Shown: in pieces, positions 1-5,136 of the stretch | Numbering within the stretch: position 1 is the first letter of the stretch | Layout of the letters: each line of letters starts with the position of its first letter | Origin: Bacteroidota bacterium | GTDB lineage: Bacteria; Bacteroidota; Bacteroidia; J057 | Direction of reading: 5' to 3' | DNA length: 6,337 nucleotides | NCBI GenBank assembly: GCA_963169475.1 | Contig: CAUJFT010000405.1 | Location: forward strand, 1 to 6,337 | The notes under the pieces: generated by a model | Database searches by the model: none | Seen by the model: the letters and a program-made list of their open reading frames with translations, nothing else | Told to the model about the DNA's origin: nothing | Program-made: the position numbers and the translations under genes

Positions 1-584
1 TTAGTTCTTCCGATGTTGGACCTACCGTAGCGAATGACATAAAACGTTCGGCTTTTTTCTCGGTGATTTTCTCCCTCATCATTATCGCACTATACATCTT
101 GATTCGTTTCTATAAGTGGCAGTATTCATTAGGGGCATTCGGCTCTCTCTTCCATGACGTAATCATTATTCTTGGAATATTCTCGTTTTTTAAACTTATT
201 CCTCTGCCCTTTAATGTCGAGATTGACCAGACCTTTATAGCGGCCGTCCTTACGCTGATTGGATACTCCATTAATGATACGGTGGTAGTTTTTGATAGGG
301 TAAGGGAGAAACTCATGGAAAACAAGGCACTTTCTATAGATGAGGTTTTTGATAAAGCTATCAATGAAACCTTAAGTCGTACCTTGATTACCGCAGGAAC
401 TACTTTAATGTCTGCATTAGTATTACTTATATTAGGAGGTGCCGTCATTAAAGGGTTTGTCTTTGCAATCTTTATGGGGATTCTCTTTGGTACGTACTCT
501 TCGATATTCGTAGCAAGTGCTATTGCATTAGACTTATTCTTAAAAAATAAAGAAACAAGTAAAACAGTAGCTGCTGCTAAATAG
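1..584 (+). CDS. secDF: Protein translocase subunit SecF domain, C-terminal part (likely SecDF fusion), 5' truncated
   Basis: The open frame enters from the left edge (first whole codon at 3) and ends at TAG 582-584, giving 193 visible residues. The GTG at 63 is internal, because the conserved segment VGPTVANDIKRSA lies upstream of it in frame. Five hydrophobic spans fit the last five of the six SecF membrane helices, at about visible residues 18-36, 43-63, 78-97, 128-146 and 151-181. Family signatures are GYSINDTVVVFDRVRE (about 87-102), NETLSRTLITAGTTL, and GTYSSIFVAS in the last helix. SecD/SecF sits in the inner membrane with SecYEG and uses the proton gradient to pull exported proteins through. 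In Bacteroidota SecD and SecF are usually one fused protein; only the SecF end is seen here, so the fusion is inferred. The lysine- and alanine-rich cytoplasmic tail is short. The gene is followed by two hairpins and appears to be the last of its transcript. Confidence 0.95.
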   Translation, partial: SSSDVGPTVANDIKRSAFFSVIFSLIIIALYILIRFYKWQYSLGAFGSLFHDVIIILGIFSFFKLIPLPFNVEIDQTFIAAVLTLIGYSINDTVVVFDRVREKLMENKALSIDEVFDKAINETLSRTLITAGTTLMSALVLLILGGAVIKGFVFAIFMGILFGTYSSIFVASAIALDLFLKNKETSKTVAAAK

Positions 585-600
585 AAGGAGATATACTTAG

Positions 601-655
601 CCCTAATGCTATTATCGGGAAATCCATCTAATTGATTTTAGTAATAGCGTTAGGG
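601..655 (+). repeat. Inverted repeat / hairpin after secDF
   Basis: CCCTAATGCTATTA (601-614) pairs with TAATAGCGTTAGGG (642-655) over 14 positions with one G-U wobble. The 27-nt interior can form a further small stem, AAATC (620-624) with GATTT (634-638). It starts 16 nt after the secDF stop and is followed by ATTTCTCTAATA rather than a clean T run, so by itself it is a poor intrinsic terminator. It more likely protects the 3' end of the mRNA or acts together with the next hairpin. A competing 7-bp pairing, 619-625 with 654-660, is also possible. Confidence 0.6.
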
Positions 656-666
656 ATTTCTCTAAT

Positions 667-705
667 AAAAAAACCGGAACCAATTTTTATAGTTCCGGTT
701 TTTTT
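667..705 (+). terminator. Intrinsic terminator of secDF, probably bidirectional
   Basis: The arms at 667-680 and 692-705 are a perfect 14-bp inverted repeat. The GC-rich core AACCGGAAC/GTTCCGGTT is flanked by an A run on the left and seven T on the right (699-705), with an 11-nt loop. The T run gives rho-independent termination for secDF on the plus strand. The matching A run means the same structure could also stop transcripts arriving on the minus strand from the TPR gene, though that gene ends nearly 480 nt away. Confidence 0.9.
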
Positions 706-1182
706 ATAGGCGATGGCTATAGGTTTAGATACCGGACATAATAGGAAAAAAAGGGCAAAAATTAGGAAAAGAGGCAGAAAAGCATGGGGTTTGATTTATG
801 CAAAAAAATAGAACAATTCTTAGGCTTAGAAGACCTGCGTAGTTGTGCGGTACAGCGAACCCCCTCATATCATTAGTAGCAGAGGAAGACGAAAATGCTT
901 TATTGCTAGGGTTATTCAAGCAATGATTTCTTGTGAAGATTCTCTCCTTTTGTAAAAATTAAGGTATATTACGGGAGGTTTGGGAAGCCGTAACTTCTAT
1001 CGCCGATTCCAGCATCAAATGAAAAACTATGGATAATTATTCATTTTCGTAGTCGGATAAGGGTTTATAACCAAATTTATAGCCACAAAACCTGTAATCT
1101 TCATAACCCCTTCCCTTTTCTCAATATTCTCAATAAGCTGCCGTGAAATACGTAGAGTAGGGTAAAATGTCTAAAAGTAAAG
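706..1182. other. 477-nt intergenic region with no intact gene; possible decayed coding fragments
   Basis: No open frame here has a convincing start, length and composition. The longest frame, on the minus strand from a TTG at 919 to 725, reads as a shadow rich in Ser, Phe and Pro. Short protein-like pieces do occur. On the plus strand, 784-876 encodes 30 residues starting MGFDLCKKIEQFLGLEDL, and a different frame at about 864-930 reads SLVAEEDENALLLGLFKQ before a stop. On the minus strand, 1037-1120 reads RGYEDYRFCGYKFGYKPL and continues, with stops on both sides. The pieces lie in different frames and on both strands, so they cannot be joined into one protein by eye and I recognise no family. 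The region may be a decayed gene or plain spacer between two convergent genes. No RNA gene, CRISPR array or insertion sequence ends were seen. Confidence 0.4.
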
Positions 1183-2985
1183 CTATGGGTTTAATTTTTC
1201 GGCTACCTTCAATTGCTTATTGCCCTTGGAAATAGCCTTCTCCCATTGAATGATAGCTTCTTTTTGCTTGCCTAATTTTAGCAGTATATCTCCATATCTT
1301 TCAAGATAATCGGCGGTTTCGCATATTTTCAACGCTTTTAGAATAGAGGCTTCCGCCTTGTCGTACAAACCCAATACAAAACAAGCGGTTGCAAGGGCAT
1401 AGTGAGTTTCCGGGATTTCAGGAGCAACTTGAACAGACTTTTCCGCCATTCTTGTAGCATTAGATAGGTCTCCGCTTTCGCCGTATATACTTAAAAAAAG
1501 GCTATATTGACTCATTATCAGTGGGTCATCAGGGGCAAGTGTGATTGCCTTCCGAAAATCGTTTTCGGCTTCGTTCTTCTTATTATTAATCCCCGCAATG
1601 ATTCCCGTTCCGGCATATACTCTGGCAGTCAGTAAAGGAGCAGATGCCCCTCTTCTTTTTACCTTTTCAAAGGCATACTCCGCTTGTTCATAATCCTTTA
1701 AACCCAAATTTGCCATACCCAGATAATAATAGAAGTTATCATTATTAGGAAAATATTCAAGGGCATTATTCACATCATTTTTTAATATTTCGTAGTCGTG
1801 GAGGGCGAAAGCAACCTCCAGCATTTTATTCCATACTTCTAATTGCGCGCCCTCTACTTCTACCGACTGACGATAAAAATAATGGGCAGAGTCGGGCTGA
1901 TTTCGGAAAGAATATAAATCTCCTTTTAAACGCAAAACAGAGGGGTGATGGGGGTGTGTGGCTACAAGGATTTCTGTAAGTCGCGTAAGCCTTTGCTTTG
2001 CTGTAGGGTCAGTACTTTGCTTTGATTGTAGATTTTGAACAACATTTATTTTTCCCTCAATAGAAATATCCGGATTAGAAAATGCTCGAAATAGGTATTT
2101 ATCAGACTCTTCGGGCCTATTTTTATTTTTATAGTAATCAGCCAAAGTTAGCAAGGCATATCCATCATCGGGAGACTGCTCCAAAAGAGATTTTAAGGTA
2201 TTTACCGCGTCTTCCGGGCGATTATATTTAGTAAGAGTGCTGTATTTTGCATAATGATATTCCGGTTTTGTAGGATTATTTTGGATAAGGCGTTCCACTG
2301 TGGAGAGGGCTAAATCCAATTTTCCAGCTTCTATACATAATTTATATTTCTGTACGCCAAGGTCTTCATCGTAATAATCATGTTCTGACTCTAATTTCTG
2401 AATTACCCCCAAGGCATTATCATATTCTTTATTTTTTGCATAAAGTTCTGCAAGGTGGTTAAAAACGTTTTGCTCCTTAGGGAATTTTTCTGTAATCTGT
2501 TTTTGCACTTTTATCCCATTGGCAAAATCCGATTGTTTTTTATGGATTTCTACACAAATATGATAATACCAATAATTAGAAGGGTCTAATTTAATTGCCT
2601 TTTGTGCATAAGTAATCGCCTGATTAAGGTCATCGGCATTATTCGAGGTTTCGTAATAAATCTTTGAGATGGAATACATAGCGGCGTGATGATTTGGATT
2701 AAGCCTCATAACCTCACTAAAATCTGTCAAGGCTTTTTTGTAATTTCCGATGAGCATTTCGGTTGTAGCATCTACATAAATCAGGTCTATTTGGGATTTA
2801 ATGGCAGGGTCTATCTGGACAGGTTGATTTTTAGTATTTTTTTTGTTTTTTTTACGGGGCTTATCAGGCTGGGCTGATACTTGAATAAAAAGAAGCAATA
2901 TCCCAACTAAGACACCCGTCCGAAGTGATAAAACGGGGAAAAAGAGGTTTTTGTAACCAATCATATCTTTCAGTTCTGTATTCAC
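1183..2985 (-). CDS. Secreted tetratricopeptide-repeat (TPR) protein, about 600 residues
   Basis: The frame runs from a GTG at 2985 to TAG at 1183-1185. A signal peptide is visible: basic residues (K12, R22), a hydrophobic core at about 23-36, and a likely cleavage near VSAQ (36-39), so the protein is probably periplasmic or cell-surface. No lipobox cysteine is seen. Next comes a lysine-rich linker (about 42-53), then roughly 13 or 14 TPR-like helix pairs from about 64 to 590. Clear ones are LIGNYKKALTDFSEVMRLNP, the unit ending QKAIKLDPS (about 128-136), LGLKDYEQAEYAFEKV (about 427-442) and the last, YGDILLKLGKQKEAIIQWEK (about 564-583). A weaker stretch at about 309-345 breaks the array. 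TPR solenoids bind other proteins; the partner is unknown. The final repeat resembles that of a family of long TPR proteins common in Bacteroidota. The ATG at 2964 (residue 8) is a good alternative start: it keeps the whole signal peptide and leaves a more usual leader after the possible promoter at 3000-3007. Confidence 0.9.
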   Translation of the reverse strand: MNTELKDMIGYKNLFFPVLSLRTGVLVGILLLFIQVSAQPDKPRKKNKKNTKNQPVQIDPAIKSQIDLIYVDATTEMLIGNYKKALTDFSEVMRLNPNHHAAMYSISKIYYETSNNADDLNQAITYAQKAIKLDPSNYWYYHICVEIHKKQSDFANGIKVQKQITEKFPKEQNVFNHLAELYAKNKEYDNALGVIQKLESEHDYYDEDLGVQKYKLCIEAGKLDLALSTVERLIQNNPTKPEYHYAKYSTLTKYNRPEDAVNTLKSLLEQSPDDGYALLTLADYYKNKNRPEESDKYLFRAFSNPDISIEGKINVVQNLQSKQSTDPTAKQRLTRLTEILVATHPHHPSVLRLKGDLYSFRNQPDSAHYFYRQSVEVEGAQLEVWNKMLEVAFALHDYEILKNDVNNALEYFPNNDNFYYYLGMANLGLKDYEQAEYAFEKVKRRGASAPLLTARVYAGTGIIAGINNKKNEAENDFRKAITLAPDDPLIMSQYSLFLSIYGESGDLSNATRMAEKSVQVAPEIPETHYALATACFVLGLYDKAEASILKALKICETADYLERYGDILLKLGKQKEAIIQWEKAISKGNKQLKVAEKLNP

Positions 2986-2999
2986 AATGAAATTTTAGT

Positions 3000-3007
3000 C
3001 AAAAATA
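3000..3007 (-). promoter_or_regulatory. Possible -7 promoter element for the TPR gene
   Basis: The minus strand reads TATTTTTG, matching the Bacteroidota TAnnTTTG -7 consensus. Transcription would start around 2995, about 30 nt before the ATG at 2964 but only about 10 nt before the GTG at 2985. No clear TTG -33 box is present; the nearest is CTG 23 nt upstream. The spacer between them contains a run of nine A (T at 3012-3020 on the plus strand). It lies in the 90-nt gap after the hydrolase gene, so the TPR gene may be transcribed alone as well as from upstream. Confidence 0.4.
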
Positions 3008-3075
3008 GCTCTTTTTTTTTACATTGGGGTCAGGTTTTACGAAAATTACAGCCCTCAAAGAGTAGTGTGAGGAAA

Positions 3076-3837
3076 TTAGCCTAAAAACTCTTTTAGATAT
3101 TGTAAAAATAATGCTGGAGCTTCCGCATGAATCCAATGTCCGACACCCGGCATTTCTTGAAAAATAACTGCGGGAAAACGCGCTTTTATGGCAGGAAAAT
3201 CTTCGGGTACTACGTAGTTCGATTTCCCACCATAAAGAAACAATGTAGGCTTTTCAAATACCTCTGGGCTTACCCCTTCGAGTATGCGCGTATAATTTTG
3301 CTTTATGACCGGAAAATTAAACTTCCACTCCAGACGGTTATCTTCATCACGCCCCAATCCTTTAAGAAGAAATTGTACTGTAGCAGTATCGCTACCTAAT
3401 CTCTCCATTAGGTAGGTTTCAGCAGCCTTACGGGAATCCATTGTGTGTAGCGGAATCGTACTGAGTGTTTCAAGGATAAGCGTATGATGCGCAGGATAGG
3501 GCTTAATACCCATATCGGCTACGATGAGTTTATCTACACTAAGCGGATACCTTCCGGCAAGCTCCATCGCCACCTTACCTCCCATAGAATGTCCGAGTAC
3601 ATTGGCAGAGATAATAGATTCTCCCATCATCCATGCTTGTACGTCTTCTGCCATCACGGCATAGTTATGTTCGGGAGAATGAAAAGATTTTCCATGATTC
3701 CGTAAATCTAACAAAAAAACACTATATTCTTTTTCTAACGCCCGTGCATGACTCACCCAATTATCCAAAGACCCGAATAGCCCATGAAGGATAATCAGCG
3801 CAGGACCATGTCCGTAGGATTTATAGTTTAATTTCAT
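3076..3837 (-). CDS. Alpha/beta-fold hydrolase, YbfF-like esterase
   Basis: The 253-residue cytoplasmic protein has no signal peptide or membrane span. Alpha/beta-hydrolase marks in order are the oxyanion loop LHGLFGSLDNW (17-27), LLDLRNHGKS (42-51), the nucleophile elbow LGHSMGGK with Ser84, VADMG with Asp108, LYGGKSNYV (201-209), and GVGHW with His234. The likely triad is Ser84-Asp108-His234. The acid sits after the strand following the nucleophile rather than in the usual later loop, and this position together with the GGxSxYV motif is typical of the YbfF esterase group. Such enzymes cleave short-chain acyl esters or thioesters in vitro; the true substrate is not known, and the sequence does not settle it. 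The ATG overlaps the rfbC stop in ATGA (3834-3837), suggesting translational coupling. An SD-like AGGGAG (3849-3854 on the complement) lies 11 nt upstream within rfbC. Similar proteins are often annotated as MenH, but the motifs favour YbfF. Confidence 0.9.
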   Translation of the reverse strand: MKLNYKSYGHGPALIILHGLFGSLDNWVSHARALEKEYSVFLLDLRNHGKSFHSPEHNYAVMAEDVQAWMMGESIISANVLGHSMGGKVAMELAGRYPLSVDKLIVADMGIKPYPAHHTLILETLSTIPLHTMDSRKAAETYLMERLGSDTATVQFLLKGLGRDEDNRLEWKFNFPVIKQNYTRILEGVSPEVFEKPTLFLYGGKSNYVVPEDFPAIKARFPAVIFQEMPGVGHWIHAEAPALFLQYLKEFLG

Positions 3838-4406
3838 GATAGGTATAGCTCCCTACTAAAAATGAAAGGAGAATTAAAATCTGCCAAATAGGGGTGCTTT
3901 GTATCTTTGTCAGAAATAATACGGGGAATGTCTCTCCACGGGATTTCCAAAAAAGGGTCTTCCAACGAGATGCCTCTGTCTGCCTCCGGAGCGTATAGCT
4001 CTGTACATTTATAATAGAATAAACAAGTTTCACTTAATACCTGAAACCCATGTGCAAACCCCTCCGGTATATAAAAAAATGTAGGGTCATCGGCATCAAG
4101 AACTACCGATTCGCTTTTCCCGTAGGTAGGAGAATCCTTACGAATATCTACCACGACATCTAAAACACTGCCCTGAAATACCGTTACAAGTTTGCCTTGC
4201 GCATAGGGCGGAATCTGAAAATGCAGCCCGCGAATCGTACCCCTTTGAGAAAAAGAAAGGTTGTCTTGTTTAAAGTATAAGCTACCTAGACCCAAGCTAT
4301 CATACGTTTTTTGATTAAAGGTTTCCATAAAGAAGCCTCTTGCATCTCTGAAAACCTTGGGTTTCAAGATAAATAATCCCGGAATGGAGGTGTCTATTTT
4401 TTGCAC
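3834..4406 (-). CDS. rfbC: dTDP-4-dehydrorhamnose 3,5-epimerase (RmlC/RfbC)
   Basis: The cytoplasmic 190-residue protein, normal length for RmlC, has the cupin jelly-roll fold. It inverts C3 and C5 of dTDP-4-keto-6-deoxyglucose, the third step towards dTDP-L-rhamnose for surface polysaccharide. Conserved features are FRDARGFFMETF (19-30), RGLHFQ (59-64) with catalytic His62, QGKLV with Lys72, IPEGFAHGF (113-121) with His119, YYKCTELYAPEADRG with Tyr132, and SDKD with Asp168, the partner of the catalytic His. The active-site set is complete. The start is a GTG at 4404-4406: the frame has a stop only five codons upstream and no ATG between, and the protein begins as family members do. No clear Shine-Dalgarno is seen. 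It heads the minus-strand run and overlaps the hydrolase by 4 nt. rfbA, rfbB and rfbD are not in the window, so this copy is apart from a complete rhamnose cluster, at least on this side. Confidence 0.95.
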   Translation of the reverse strand: MQKIDTSIPGLFILKPKVFRDARGFFMETFNQKTYDSLGLGSLYFKQDNLSFSQRGTIRGLHFQIPPYAQGKLVTVFQGSVLDVVVDIRKDSPTYGKSESVVLDADDPTFFYIPEGFAHGFQVLSETCLFYYKCTELYAPEADRGISLEDPFLEIPWRDIPRIISDKDTKHPYLADFNSPFIFSRELYLS

Positions 4407-4435
4407 TTCTATAATATTTTAGAATAAAACGTCCG

Positions 4436-4443
4436 CAAAATTA
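4436..4443 (-). promoter_or_regulatory. Possible -7 promoter element for rfbC
   Basis: The minus strand reads TAATTTTG, an exact match to TAnnTTTG. It would start transcription near 4431, giving a leader of about 25 nt before the rfbC GTG. The expected -33 region, about 20 nt further upstream, holds a T-rich run rather than a clear TTG, so the call rests on one box and on position. Confidence 0.45.
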
Positions 4444-4492
4444 CGCTTTTCTATGGATAAAAAAAGGAAGATTTTTTTCAGAATCCCCACTC

Positions 4493-4526
4493 TTGCATTT
4501 AGAACCCTAAATTCTCCTTATCTTTG
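4493..4526 (+). promoter_or_regulatory. Probable promoter of folA
   Basis: TTG at 4493-4495 and TATCTTTG at 4519-4526 match the Bacteroidota -33/-7 pattern (TTG and TAnnTTTG) with a 23-nt spacer, at the long end of the accepted range. Transcription would start near 4531, leaving about a 50-nt A-rich leader before the folA ATG. It lies in the 175-nt gap divergent from rfbC, with the rfbC -7 element about 50 nt away on the other strand. Confidence 0.55.
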
Positions 4527-4581
4527 ATGCCAAAATATATACTTTTCGCATTACCAATACATACTCACAAACCACAAAAAA

Positions 4582-5073
4582 ATGCAGACCATTTCTATAA
4601 TTTTTGCAGCCTCCGAAAATCATATCATAGGGAGTCAGAATCAGTTACCTTGGCGACTTTCGGGAGACCTGAAATATTTTAAACGCCTGACCACTGGCAA
4701 AACCATCATCATGGGTAAAAACACCTATCTTTCCCTTGCCCGTCCTCTCCCCAACCGTAGAAATATCATCGTATCTTCTACACTGTCTCCCACAGAAGGA
4801 ATAGAAATTGCACCAAACCTCACGGAGGCTCTCCAAAAGTGTAAAGAAGAACCAGAGGTATTCCTTATCGGAGGTGCGCAACTTTTCCGGTCTGCCTTTG
4901 AGCAAAAATTAGTAGATAAGATTTACTTCACCCTTGTCCATGCAGAAGTAGAAGGAGATGTTTTTTTTAAAATTCCCGATAGCAGTCATTGGAAGGTTAC
5001 GCACGTGGACAGCAATCAAGCAGACGACAAAAACGAGTTTGCCTACACTTTTATCACCTTAGAGCCACACTGA
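4582..5073 (+). CDS. folA: Dihydrofolate reductase
   Basis: The cytoplasmic enzyme reduces 7,8-dihydrofolate to tetrahydrofolate with NADPH and is the target of trimethoprim. At 163 residues it has normal length. Motifs in order are IIFAASENHIIG (6-17), LPWRLSGDLKYFKRLT (22-37) with catalytic acid Asp29, the NADPH-binding MGKNTYLSL (44-52), RPLPNRRNIIVS (54-65) with the folate-contacting Arg59, FLIGGAQLF (94-102) for NADPH, and the C-terminal part YFTLVHAEVEGDVFF (115-129). All key residues are present. Position 102 is Phe where E. coli has Tyr, and 32 is Tyr where E. coli has Trp; both are ordinary variation. The ATG at 4582 follows an A-rich leader without Shine-Dalgarno, as usual in this phylum. 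thyA, often a neighbour, is not in the window. A T8 run (4961-4968) encodes part of DVFFK. Confidence 0.97.
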   Translation: MQTISIIFAASENHIIGSQNQLPWRLSGDLKYFKRLTTGKTIIMGKNTYLSLARPLPNRRNIIVSSTLSPTEGIEIAPNLTEALQKCKEEPEVFLIGGAQLFRSAFEQKLVDKIYFTLVHAEVEGDVFFKIPDSSHWKVTHVDSNQADDKNEFAYTFITLEPH

Positions 5074-5084
5074 AAAATACAGGA

Positions 5085-5118
5085 TTGCCGTTATCAGCCT
5101 TCCGACTAATAACGGCAA
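5085..5118. terminator. Inverted repeat between convergent folA and cysS, possible shared terminator
   Basis: TTGCCGTTAT (5085-5094) and ATAACGGCAA (5109-5118) are perfect 10-bp complements around a 14-nt loop, 11 nt after the folA stop and 18 nt after the cysS stop. On the plus strand no T run follows. On the minus strand a TATTTTT appears several bases beyond the stem. It is therefore a hairpin well placed to end both genes, but weaker than a textbook intrinsic terminator. Confidence 0.6.
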
Positions 5119-5136
5119 CGCCTAAATTATTCCAAT

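Noticed and set aside
63..65. GTG as the start of a separate SecF-like gene
   Set aside because: Conserved SecF residues (VGPTVANDIKR) continue upstream in the same frame to the window edge.
784..876. 30-codon plus-strand frame starting MGFDLCKKIEQF
   Set aside because: Protein-like but too short and without promoter or ribosome site; kept only as part of the possible decayed region.
725..919. 64-codon minus-strand open frame
   Set aside because: TTG start, no ribosome site at a suitable distance, unusual composition and no recognisable motif; likely chance within the non-coding gap.
1027..1104. 25-codon minus-strand frame (MKITGFVAINLVINPYPTTK...) with AAGGGG just upstream of its ATG
   Set aside because: Very short, overlaps another protein-like reading in a different frame, and no family recognised; not enough to call a small protein.
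3068..3076. Promoter-like CTCTTTG region just after the hydrolase stop, upstream of the TPR gene
   Set aside because: Spacing between TA and TTTG is three rather than two and no TTG box lies upstream; the match at 3000-3007 is better.
3821..4033. Minus-strand frame within rfbC and the hydrolase start
   Set aside because: Lies in another frame of rfbC, whose conserved active-site residues show which frame is used.
4961..4968. T8 run in folA as a phase-variation switch
   Set aside because: folA is a core gene, the frame is intact, and a single T8 is expected by chance in an AT-rich genome.
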